A DNA stretch of 64,000 bases, from NCBI RefSeq assembly GCF_000001735.4, contig NC_003076.8, positions 23,315,835 through 23,379,834 on the forward strand, written 5' to 3'. The DNA comes from Arabidopsis thaliana (taxonomy: Eukaryota; Streptophyta; Magnoliopsida; Brassicales; Brassicaceae). Positions 36,901 through 47,860 of this stretch are shown in pieces; the stretch's first letter is position 1, and every line of letters starts with the position of its first letter. The position numbers and the translations under genes are program-made. Under the pieces are notes generated by a model that was given only the letters and a program-made list of their open reading frames with translations, made no database searches and was not told the origin of the DNA.

Positions 36901-39738
36901 CATTTTTCGAAATTGGAATTATTATGGAGACATTAGACATATATGAATATTTTGAGTTATACTTATTTTATATTTTTTATAAGTAGAGTTACACTTATTT
37001 AACAGGTTAGCATTACGAGTTCAAAAAGAAGAATTTAGTTTTGCTGAAATAAAAGCTTGTGTTTATGTCTTTAATAGCTCGCACACCACCTAAATGGGAT
37101 TTAAACTTAGCCATACAACGATGATAACACTTACAAAAGATCATTTATATATACGAGACGGATCCCGCCAGTAGTATCGGGAGGAACGCGAGAACTGTTT
37201 ATGACATTGCGACCTACACTTGTTTAAACATCAGATAACATATGATTAATAGTCTAAACTCAACGGTTTATTGAAACAGTTAGTGAAATAGGCCGAATTT
37301 AACGTGAAAAATACGTAACAGAACGTTGATTAATAGTTATATATATGTGGCCGACGCAAAGCATGACGTTTTCTGCACGAGCTGTCACGCAAGGTGACGA
37401 CGTTTTTAATCAAAGTGTTTAGGGACTATAAACGTATAAATTAATCTGTTCGATGTTAATAGTTCTGATGCCAAGATGCGGTTCGGTTTTCTAAACCGGA
37501 TCGAAAGTGATAATTTTTAAAAACTTAAACCCTAACTGGCTAACTCTTTCACTGACGACATACATAACACATTTCACTGACTAAACTTATTTTGATTAGT
37601 GTAATAAAAGAGTAAAGAACTCCAGTATTGGCGTATTGCTTACACTGATTCTGTCATCTCCACATTATTTATGTCAAGCGGATATGTTGGGTTCCTATTA
37701 TTTCCCTTTTATCTAGTTTATAAAACTGTTATGTTATTATTGTTATGATGTACTATATAACATCCTCGTTTGCGGTCTCAAAAAAAAAAAAGACAACATC
37801 CTCGATTGTGGTGGAATCTGTTCCGATATATTATTGGTTAATTTTTGATTGAGGCGAACTAATTATGTAATAAGTACTCTTCTTTTCTAAACTTTGAATC
37901 ATATATAGTCAAATATTGAAAATAATAAAAAAGAAGATACAGAAAATTTATTCGCACATGATTTTAAAATTGACGATAAAATCTTGAGATGGGGTCAAAA
38001 TACAGTGCATTTTAGTGCCCAAAACAGCAAAACAATTTTGCGTGGATCTCATGTCGGAAGATAACAATAAAGATAAATATCATTGGCTATGTAATATATA
38101 TAGATAGAACTGTGATATAAAAATCTATCGCAATATTTCTATTGTACAAATATGTTTCCTCTAACTCTTTCGTATACGTGGATAGATAAGGATTTTGATA
38201 GTGTTGCCTTATATCTTTTCTTTTCACTCTCTTTTTAAGTACCAACCGTTGCGTTTACTTTGTTCTTCCTTTTGGAACTAGACCCTAGGTCAAACGGGCC
38301 TGTGTAAATTTTTGGATTATACAGTTTTTAGCCGGTAAACGAAAAAGAATGTATTTTACTACCTAAGAAGAACATATCAGAAAGCAAACATTATAAAAGA
38401 AAATATCGTATAAGTATACTTCATCATTTAAGATTATTGATTAGTAAAATATATATCAGAAAGCAAACATTATATCAGAAAGCAAACATTAGAAAGATTT
38501 AATATTTTGAGAGAAAAGATAAATTATAAGGTATGATCTTATGAGAATTGAATCTCGAACACGTTGCTTTATAACACACTACAAAATGTATATTTTTATT
38601 GATAATATATTACCGAATCTTCATTACTAAAACCGCAAAAAGAAATCTTAAGTAAAGCTATACCTTATGATTTCTCGAAGTCAAAGTTTCTGTAATTAGA
38701 AAGAAAAATCAAATTTGCTTTCATGCCGAACTGTAGATAAAGATTTCTAAATCATGCCGACCATACTGTCCATTTTTTCAATATTATTTAAAATTCCATG
38801 AATATCCATCCTCAAAGGGCCCTGTCTAGAATACGATACAACTAGTATATAATAAGTCTACAACTACGTAACGGAGTTATCATTCTAAAAGATAATACAT
38901 ATTTGACAAAATAAATAGAAAATTAAAGTTTTTAAAAAAATATTTGTAAAATTTATGAACATAGTGGTCATTTGGTCGAGAAAGAAGATTTTTTTTTTCT
39001 TTTAAGATGAAAAAATTGTATGGGTCATTAATATCATCTTATTATTTAAAGATGTACAAGCTTTAGCTTATCTCATTTAAGGATGTACAAGTTATATGCA
39101 TACACACGCAAAAATAAAAATAAATCAAAGTTTAATATTTAGTTTGGTGAGAAGAATTTGAGTCATTGACATAATAAATTTTGAAATCATGTTTGAAAAG
39201 GAGACTATAAGCTAGTATCGGTCCCTAGACGAAATGATGCCTCAAGAACATACGAAGTTTATTAATTAAACTTTATTTCTATTCATTAACAAATAAAACA
39301 GCCAAAACAAAACTAATTCAATACCGACATGATAGATAAAATCCATTCAAAACCTCAAACAAATTTGTTTTGGAGTTAACAGAAATAAAATATTTTGAAT
39401 TTGTAGATACTCCTACATGAAAGAAAAATGAATTACGATATCAAGGACCAGCCTAATTATTTTATTTTGTTAGCCTAATTTTCATTTCTACAAAACATAT
39501 CTCCATCACGATTTTATTAAAACAAATCCCATAATTCGATTTTATTATGTGGATGTCATGTTTACACGTGTCATATTACAATTCGTTAAAATACAGTGTC
39601 TCTTCTCTGTCCGACTGGGCATGACAGATCATCCAAGCAAATCAAATACCCAACTCTCACACGTTCTCAAACAAAAACTTCAAAGAGAGAGAGAGAGAGA
39701 GTTTTGTGAACTCAAGAAAATAAAAAAAGTTATAGTTA
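33972..39738. other. Long intergenic region upstream of COL5
   Basis: About 5.7 kb with no supported gene. Short frames (36095-36295, 36736-36936) have no domain. Notable pieces are triplicated 20-mers near 38374-38490, a doubled CATCCTCG segment around an A-run near 37760-37805, and an AG-repeat at about 39684-39701 in the COL5 leader. Some of it must be COL5 regulatory sequence, which in this family is light and clock controlled. Confidence 0.4.
38374..38492 (+). repeat. Three copies of a ~20-bp unit
   Basis: ATATCAGAAAGCAAACATTA occurs starting at 38374, 38453 and 38472. The last two copies are in tandem with a 19-base period, and the first is 79 bases away. Confidence 0.8.
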
Positions 39739-40895
39739 ATGGGATTCGGCTTAGAGAGTATCAAATCAATCTCCGGCGGATGGGGCGCGGCGGCGCGTTC
39801 CTGTGACGCTTGTAAATCAGTTACCGCCGCCGTGTTCTGTCGAGTTGACTCAGCTTTCTTATGCATAGCATGTGACACAAGAATCCATTCCTTCACTCGC
39901 CACGAGCGCGTGTGGGTTTGTGAAGTTTGTGAACAAGCTCCCGCCGCCGTCACTTGCAAAGCCGACGCCGCCGCTCTTTGCGTCAGTTGTGATGCCGATA
40001 TTCACTCTGCTAATCCTCTCGCTAGCCGTCACGAACGTGTCCCCGTCGAAACTTTCTTCGACTCAGCCGAAACCGCCGTCGCCAAAATCTCAGCTTCTTC
40101 GACTTTTGGTATCCTTGGCTCATCCACCACCGTTGATTTAACCGCTGTTCCGGTTATGGCTGATGATCTCGGTTTATGTCCGTGGTTACTTCCTAATGAT
40201 TTCAACGAACCGGCTAAAATCGAAATCGGAACTGAAAACATGAAAGGTTCTTCTGACTTTATGTTTTCTGATTTCGATCGGCTTATTGATTTCGAGTTTC
40301 CGAATTCGTTCAATCATCATCAAAACAACGCCGGAGGAGATAGTCTTGTTCCGGTTCAGACGAAAACAGAGCCTCTCCCGTTAACTAACAATGATCATTG
40401 CTTCGATATTGATTTCTGCAGATCAAAGCTCTCTGCTTTCACTTACCCTTCTCAATCAGTCAGCCACAGTGTAATTTCCCTCCGTCAAAATCAAATCTTT
40501 TATCATAAAATTTGCTTAAATTCAGTAAAAAACTAATCTTTGAATTTTGTGATTTTCAGGTTTCGACTTCTTCTATTGAATACGGTGTAGTTCCTGACGG
40601 AAACACAAACAACTCTGTTAACCGGAGCACGATCACTAGCTCGACGACTGGTGGTGATCATCAAGCGAGCTCTATGGATAGAGAAGCTAGGGTTTTGAGG
40701 TACAGAGAGAAGAGAAAGAACAGGAAATTTGAGAAGACGATTCGTTACGCTTCGAGGAAAGCTTATGCAGAGTCACGGCCAAGGATCAAAGGCCGGTTTG
40801 CGAAAAGAACAGAGACAGAAAACGACGACATTTTCCTTAGTCATGTTTATGCTTCAGCAGCACACGCACAGTACGGTGTCGTACCAACGTTCTGA
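39739..40895 (+). CDS. COL5: CONSTANS-like transcription factor, two B-boxes plus CCT domain
   Basis: Two exons, 39739-40470 and 40560-40895, give 355 residues. B-box 1 is at about residues 20-60 ([20 protein letters not shown]) and B-box 2 at about 62-105 ([20 protein letters not shown]), both with complete Cys/Asp/His zinc ligands. The CCT domain is at about 285-327 ([20 protein letters not shown], then [20 protein letters not shown]). A Val-Pro motif occurs twice, as EYGVVPDG near 251-258 and as the extreme C-terminus [10 protein letters not shown] motifs in this family bind the COP1 WD40 domain. The single intron sits where CO-family introns do. It acts in the nucleus in photoperiod/flowering control; COL5 over-expression is reported to affect flowering in short days. 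It corresponds to AT5G57660. Confidence 0.95.
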
Positions 40896-41119
40896 TTCGA
40901 ATCTACGGTGGATAAACAATCAACCTGAAGACTTCATATCTTCCACCGTTGATTTACAGTCGGTGTATAATAAGTATAGTGAGTCTTACCGTAGACAAAC
41001 ATCTTATCCTCTTTACCGTTTTAATTACTTTTTTTTTACGCGCTCTCACTGCCACTGTAACTCTTTTTTTTTTTCTTCCTATATATGTATGCTTATTTTT
41101 ATTTAGAAAATGTTATGAA

Positions 41120-41225
41120 ATCATATAATTTGGTAATTATAGTTTCTATTGGCTGATGTTGTCTTGTCGCTAATCATATAATTTGGTAATTCTAATCTCT
41201 ATTGGCTGATGTTGTCTTGTCACTA
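41120..41225 (+). repeat. Tandem duplication, 53-bp period, two copies
   Basis: ATCATATAATTTGGTAATT starts at 41120 and again at 41173. Both copies continue through CTATTGGCTGATGTTGTC with only a few differences. It lies about 225 bases after the COL5 stop codon, so it is probably in or just after the 3' UTR. Confidence 0.85.
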
Positions 41226-43559
41226 GTTTTGTTGATGCAGATTAGGTGGAGTTTTGGCTTGGTAATTGTTACGTAGCATAAATTATAACGAAAGCACAAA
41301 CTATATGACATTTAATACTAATAGGGGGAGATTTTTAGGTCACTATAACTTACACAAAAGTATTTTTCTGAGATTTATCTAATCAATCTAGCTCATGCAT
41401 TTTTAATATTTGTATCCCATGCACGAGAAGCATCGGATTTTTGTTTTTTTTGTTACATGTAGTTGTGAGTTTTTTTTTTTATGTTTGAAATCATGAAAAA
41501 ATAGTCATACGTATGTGTAAACTATCTCTCTAATCTACCGTTGAAAGCTTTTTATTTGTTGTTTTCTTTGTTCCGAAAATACTTATTGTATTACTGAAAA
41601 GTTTTTTGATTCGTTAAGGCATATATGTATATTCCAGATCCAAAATCTCTGGAACTTTCGCAGAGTTAGTGAAAATAGTTGCTTTTCCGGAAATCGATCG
41701 TAGGAAAAGAAGGGAAGGTTGCAATTAATGGTTTTGTCCGAAACTTCATTAACTTTGCCTTTTGGGTAGCTGTAGAGCCAATCTTATCTCTCTGCAAGAA
41801 CGTGATTATTGTCAGATAAAGTCAAAGTCCATTTCAACTGTGATATTTTGTCGTTAGTGATCGGTGATTTATGGTATCACTATCTCGTATTATCTAATAG
41901 CCTTTACACAATCTCGGACCTAAGTTAACTATATTCATTCAAGGAGGCTAAGAATGAGCCAGAGTATTTTCTTCATTTTAGATGTTTACACTGATCTACC
42001 ACAATTGAAATCATAGTAGCTAGGAAAACTTGAATCCTATCTCTTATATTTCAGAGTATATATTTGAACCACTAAACTATTCTAAACCTTCGACTGTTAG
42101 ATGATCCACTGATAAAATATGCACGTAATAACCTTGTTATGTTTTTCTAATAAATCATCTACTCGTAAGTTACCTTATAGTTTACTTAAAAGTTATATCG
42201 TAGTGTCTTTGCAACTACTATAGGACTTGCATACGTATGATATAACAAAGTATGTTAAAGACATATCAATTTGTTAATACATACACATAATCTTCTAAAC
42301 TCACGCAGCAGTCTCTTCAAATTCATACCACCTCTAGCTATAATCTCGTTAACATTTTTTTAGAATGTAGCTACTTTTTATGAAATGTATATACAGTATT
42401 GTGAATATATAACTCATGATCAATACTTTGGATTGAGATATAGTTGAATGAGACTTCTGCCGTCCAAGTGGGTTTAGAGACCTTGATACAAGGGGCAATT
42501 TAGGCAGGATATTTTTTTGGAAGGTAAGCTTGAGATTTGCAAATAGTGGCTACGAATGCTTTGGGGCCACATATATACAATCATAATAACGTTAATAATA
42601 GCGCATTAAAGAAAAGTTTTGACAATACATAGAACTAAAGTTTGATTTATTAAACAAAAAAAAAACAAAGAATTAAAAGTTGGATGTTGAGTGTCACGAA
42701 TAAATTGGGTAAATGTGGTGTTTTTCCCCCAATTAACCTTTGATTAAGCTTGTTAGGTGATTTCCACCAAACTCATTGTCTATTATGCATTAATCATACG
42801 ATTATTATTCTTTATAAATGATTATCAGTCTAATTGATTTCAATTTATTTTGTAAAGACATTTCCAAGTTTACATGACAACGTGTATAACTCGTGTGCGA
42901 ATGTATGTTCCTTGGACTTATATTAAATTAAAATCATGTATTAGATGCAGCATGCATGGGTTGACACACTTCAAAATACTTATACGTCCAACTTTTTTTT
43001 TTTTTTTTTTAACATATAGAACTACTATTTGTAGACTTGTAGTCACAATGCAAACAATTATAATATTATAAACGAATATTTTCTTGTAATTTATCAAATT
43101 CTTTTCTTGAAAGCTGTGGTTTCTTAACCGAGTATCTATATCTACAACGACATTCGAACGAGTTTACGTCTAAGTAAGACACTCGTATTCGTATATAGAT
43201 GGTTCATCATCATCATTTAAGCACTTTACAAACCGTTGGATATGAAACTTGACATAGTGTGACAAAACAAAAATTTTGGTAATGGTGGTGACTACTGATT
43301 AAGTGATTAGTGACACAGTACTCTCAATAGCAAAATTCCACAATGCTTATACAGATTATATACTTTATGAAAAACAATGACAAATAGTATATTTTAGTCA
43401 TCGATCATCTATATGACTTAAGTAATAATAACTTTTTAATTATGACTCGTGAATTTTGGAAACCTTTTTTTCTTTTGTCAACCAAAGTAATCTTTAAATT
43501 GTGTAAACTCCCCCAAAAAGAGGTAATAAAGAGGCACATTGTCACATTTAAAGGGAAAA
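41226..43559. other. Intergenic, AT-rich
   Basis: No supported gene. It includes a poly-T run at about 42991-43010 and scattered low-complexity sequence. The 65-codon frame at 42874-43071 runs through the poly-T and is not credible. Confidence 0.4.
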
Positions 43560-43840
43560 ACTTGTTAACAGTTGAACCAATAAATTGGGAAGAAAGAAGA
43601 GAAAAAGAGACAATTATTTGTTGGCACCATGAAAGAGAGACCTGCGTGGCCCAAAGTGGGTCCGACATAGACTGGGTCGAAGAGGAGACAAGTGGAGGGT
43701 CCGACCATACCCTAACCACGTGCATCACCGGCCCAGAGGGCTGGTCTCGTGGTCCACTTCTGCACCTTAATCCCTATCCTAACAGTTCCCATCTGCCACT
43801 AGATAAACATTGCCATTGCAAAACAAAACAAAGAAACTAA
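43560..43840. promoter_or_regulatory. GC-richer promoter-like island without an assigned gene
   Basis: A stretch of clearly higher GC than its surroundings holds a G-box (CCACGTGC near 43717), GGCCCA/GGCCCAG elements resembling site II motifs (near 43650 and 43729), ACCCTAA, and a GGCCCAGAGGGCTGG partial palindrome. A 132-codon plus-strand frame crosses it (43442-43840) with no domain and unlikely composition. It could be a promoter for an unannotated transcript, a non-coding RNA, or a remnant. Confidence 0.35.
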
Positions 43841-44054
43841 CAAAAATAACTTAACATACCATGACTTTAATTGATTGCTTTTACGTTGTCTAGCTGATAC
43901 GTTTGCAGTTTACTTCATAATAAACATCAGTACAAAAATAAGGCTAACTTTATTTTTTTTCTTAGCTTCAAGCCTTCAACGCAAATATATTTTTAATTGA
44001 TCTCAATTGATGTATCGATATTTCCTTTAGTAGATATTATTATAAATCACGACA

Positions 44055-44178
44055 AAACTGTCACGATTTAGCTCCATACTATTGCTTTCTTTTATTATTG
44101 GACTATATGTTTTTACAAATTCCACCAAAAAAAAACTGTCACGATTTAGATCCATCCTATTGCTTTCTTTTCTTATTG
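44055..44178 (+). repeat. Direct repeat, ~45 bp, two copies 78 bp apart
   Basis: AAACTGTCACGATTTAG begins at about 44055 and again at 44133. Both copies continue CTCCAT/ATCCAT then CTATTGCTTTCTTTT. Intergenic. Confidence 0.8.
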
Positions 44179-44696
44179 ATGAACTAAAGTGCTACTGCTT
44201 TTATTTTTCATGAAAATCATTTTTATCGATAACGACAAATTTATGTATCTTATTCTATACACGCACACACATCACAACACGAAGACATAATAAATTTGTT
44301 TCTTAATCTAGGAGAATTATGTTATGGTTCGTTTTGGCTAACTCTGTTCATTGATCTTCTGAGTACTCTCATTAGTTCTTAAGAAATTTGAACCATTGCT
44401 GTTGGAGAAATAGTATACGTCTCGAATAAAATTAGAACAAGATTTTTTCATTAAATTATGTACTTTGTAACTTTCAAATGAAATAAACTTTGTCAACTGA
44501 TAAAAAGGAAATAATCCAAACGGTCTATGTTTAAAATTTGATTAAGTAGCTTTTTTTTGTTAACTGATAAAGTAACTTATTTCTATTAGTTGTGAATTCT
44601 TGATACATAACGTTAAAGATCTCATAACATATAAAAGAATGAAAAAGAAAAACCTAAACAAAAGCAATCAGTAAATATTAGATATAAACAAAAATA

Positions 44697-47600
44697 TTAA
44701 AAAGAAGAATCTGAAGGAACATCATATCCGAAAATCATAGAATAATCATCCCATTCATTATTATCATCATCGTCATTAGTCATATCCTTAGGCATTCTCC
44801 AGCTCTTTGCAATCTCAGCCTCGTTCCCATTTGTAAGCAACTCCAATACCTTTAATTACACATTAAAAAATCAAAACCATTGGAATTCGGTTTTGGACCG
44901 TTTAATTCTAAATAATACGACTGGTATCGAATATATCTATGTAACCAACCTGAGTCATGGTTGGTCGTAATATCGGAGATTGTTGAACACAATGTGAAGC
45001 TGTAAGGACTAGCTTGTTCATCTGTTGGTCGTCGTACTTATCTTGCAATTTCGGATCAACCAACTCACTTGTGTTACCTGTCTCCATCGCCGGCTTTGCC
45101 TGTTCATTTTGTTTTCCATCAATATAACGATCAACGAGAGGAATTACTAATCTAAAATAAGAAAAGAGATGAAACCCTAAAATATATGAACCAATCAACA
45201 TTTTTATCATATTTGAATTGGAAACCTATGAAATTTAACAATCAACTGTCGATTACTACATTAAAATAAAGTAGATTTAACAAGCAAAACTGGTTATATG
45301 ACAATATAACCTGTAGTGGTAAAAAAAGCCAATGAGGAAACCACCAGAAGGTTTCCTTTCGTGTCTAAGAAGGCAAACAAGTATAGGTATGACTAGATAA
45401 TAGAATTATACCCATAAGAGAATGTGTTTCTGAGTGGGATTAACCGGTCTTCGACCAGTTATGATCTCTAGAAGGAGAATGCCGAATGCGTAGATGTCGG
45501 TTTTCTCGTCGATGGTTCCTTGCATTAAGGACTCTGGAGCTAGATAACCAAACGTTCCTTCAACCGGTATAACCGCATGGTGAGTCCATTTGTTAGGCAA
45601 CCATTTGGCCAATCCAAAATCAGTTATCTGCACAATAGTAATCACATCGAATTTCAAACATATACAAACCGGATTTGAATTGCTTCAAAAGCAAGAAAGC
45701 TCACCTGCGGTTCGTAATCAGGTCCAAGTAAAACATTGGAAGATTTAATGTCGCGGTGAATGATCCGGTGGTTGCAGCGTTTGTGAAGATAATGAAGCCC
45801 TCGAGCAACTCCAACCGCAATTTTGTACCGTACAGGCCAATCTAACGACCCATTCTCATTCTCTGTTTTAATTTTTCGCGGTATAAAATGACATAATCAA
45901 TCCAATGTTTATATTCTTTCTAGAACTGTAGAAGTACTATAATCACAACATCAAAGTAATATGAAGTTAGGTTACCGTGCAGCGCAGAGTACAAGGTTCC
46001 ATTCTCGGAGAATCTGAAGACAAGATAAAGACCTTTCTCAACACAACAACCTAAGAGAAGAGCAGTGTTGGGATGAGAGACATGACTTATGATGCCAAGT
46101 TCCGTAAGAAACTCTTTCTCCTTGTTCATGTCACCACTCTCCTTGGCTAATCTCTTCACTGCTATTCTTCTTCCATCCCATAAATCTCCTCTGTACACTT
46201 CAGAGTAGCCTCCTATGCCTACTATATTCCCTGCAAGAATCAAAAGTTTCAATCTTTTTGTCTTGTTTTGTTTTCCAAAGTTTTAAAATTTTGGTCTCTC
46301 TAATGTTTTACCTTGGTGAAAATCATTTGTGGCCTTTGAAATCTCGTTGTAAGTGAAGCATTGAATTAGAGGCTGAGGTTTGGGCTTGTTCTTAGTCTCA
46401 CTTCCTCTCCATTTCCTCAGAGGAGAATTCATGATAAGAGAAGATATGAATTTGTAAGGAGAGATTGACTTATGCTTCGGTTTGTCTGAAGGCGAAGCGA
46501 AGCTAGAAGAGACCATTGAACCATTGAAGCTTGAAGCATCATCGCCTGAAGAGCTAAGTGAATCTCTTGATAAAGTGTTTAGTACACTACGTGGTGAATA
46601 CTTCTCACTATTTATGTCTAAGAAAAACATATTTTGTTAGTCTTGGAATCAACTAAGCAAATCGTATAACTAAACTTAAAGGGTATATTAGTATGATCAA
46701 ACCTAGAGAAATCGCGGAGTCAGAGTAACAATCTTTATGCGGTTTTCTTTGGTTTCCGACTAAAACAACAGAGCAACTTGATGGAGCAAAGTCGGAGACA
46801 TATCTTTTGATGTCATTCCATATCCTAAATGGAGAGGAAAATACAAACGAGTTATTACAAGAATTTTGAATTGGATGATTTCTAAACCGAACCGGAAAAT
46901 ATCCGGTTTATTACCTAAACTCGTGGGTTGTTGGTCGAGAAAGAACAAGATAATGAGCAGAAATGGATTTGACTTCATCGATTAGTCCTCTTCCAATGTT
47001 TGAGCTAAACCCTACCTTGGCTTCCAAATTCACCTGTATTAAGTATGAAGTTGAAAAAAGAAATTTGAATCTTACCAAATATGTAATAACAGTATTAATG
47101 CGGGGTGGATTCGTAATTAAGGAAATAATTATATGTTTGTTTGTGTCTGGGCTGATATCACGCGCGTATGGAAACGTGTTTGCTTGGGCTTAATGGGCTT
47201 TTAACGAAAATTCGATTAGACAAATTAGACACGTAGTGTATATCATATTTTAGTTTAGATCAAGTGAAATGATACTTAGAGAAATATATAAACAAATTTA
47301 TTAATTTATGAAATTTAACATGGTATAAAATCTCGAACAAAAAATTGATTCGACCCGAAAAGTAATCGTATGGGGCAATATTGCCCAAATCAATGGCTAT
47401 AAAACATGCACCAATAATTGATTTTTGAGATCTCCGGTTTATTCCGGTTTAAATTTTCTCTTACGCCAATTCTTTTTTTTTTCAAAACGAAAGTGGTTGT
47501 ACCTGGTTGTGGCAGCAAGTGTAAGCGAACTCTCCAAGCATGGAGATAACATGAGCTTTGGCATGTCGAATCTGAGTTCTCTTCTTCTTCTTCATTGGCA

Positions 47601-47860
47601 ATTTTCTCGGTTCTTCACCAACTGCAACGACACTAACAATTTTATTTCCCAACCAAAAAAAAAAACTATTCAAATGGTCGGAAGGAAAAAACAGAGGAAA
47701 TTAGGTATATAGACTAACCAAGAAGATGAAGAGCCACAACGGTGTCACTTGGTTTAGCAAGAACATTGATGGCCCAAGATAGAACATTTTGGCTCTCGTC
47801 ACGGTCCAACGAGATCGCCACAAGGATCTTGTTACTACCTTCTTCTGAACAAGATATCAT
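44697..47860 (-). CDS. Receptor-like cytoplasmic kinase with N-terminal USP-like domain (RLCK VI type)
   Basis: Ten exons: 47860-47719, 47621-47503, 47033-46915, 46824-46703, 46617-46312, 46230-45976, 45862-45705, 45627-45412, 45099-44950, 44849-44697, giving 579 residues. Residues about 8-130 look like a universal stress protein fold ([20 protein letters not shown], then GRGLIDEV...YLVLSRP). A Ser-rich linker with a basic patch follows. The kinase domain (about 265-550) has the Gly loop [48 protein letters not shown] and GRRPV. There is no signal peptide or membrane segment. The kinase core looks catalytically complete. RLCK VI kinases interact with ROP GTPases, so such a role is possible by family only. 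The C-terminus is acidic and Asn/Asp-rich. It corresponds to AT5G57670. Confidence 0.93.

Noticed and set aside
43442-43840. 132-codon frame crossing the GC island
   Set aside because: No domain; its length comes from the local GC rise, and the opposite strand is also open (43405-43728). Kept only as a promoter-like island.
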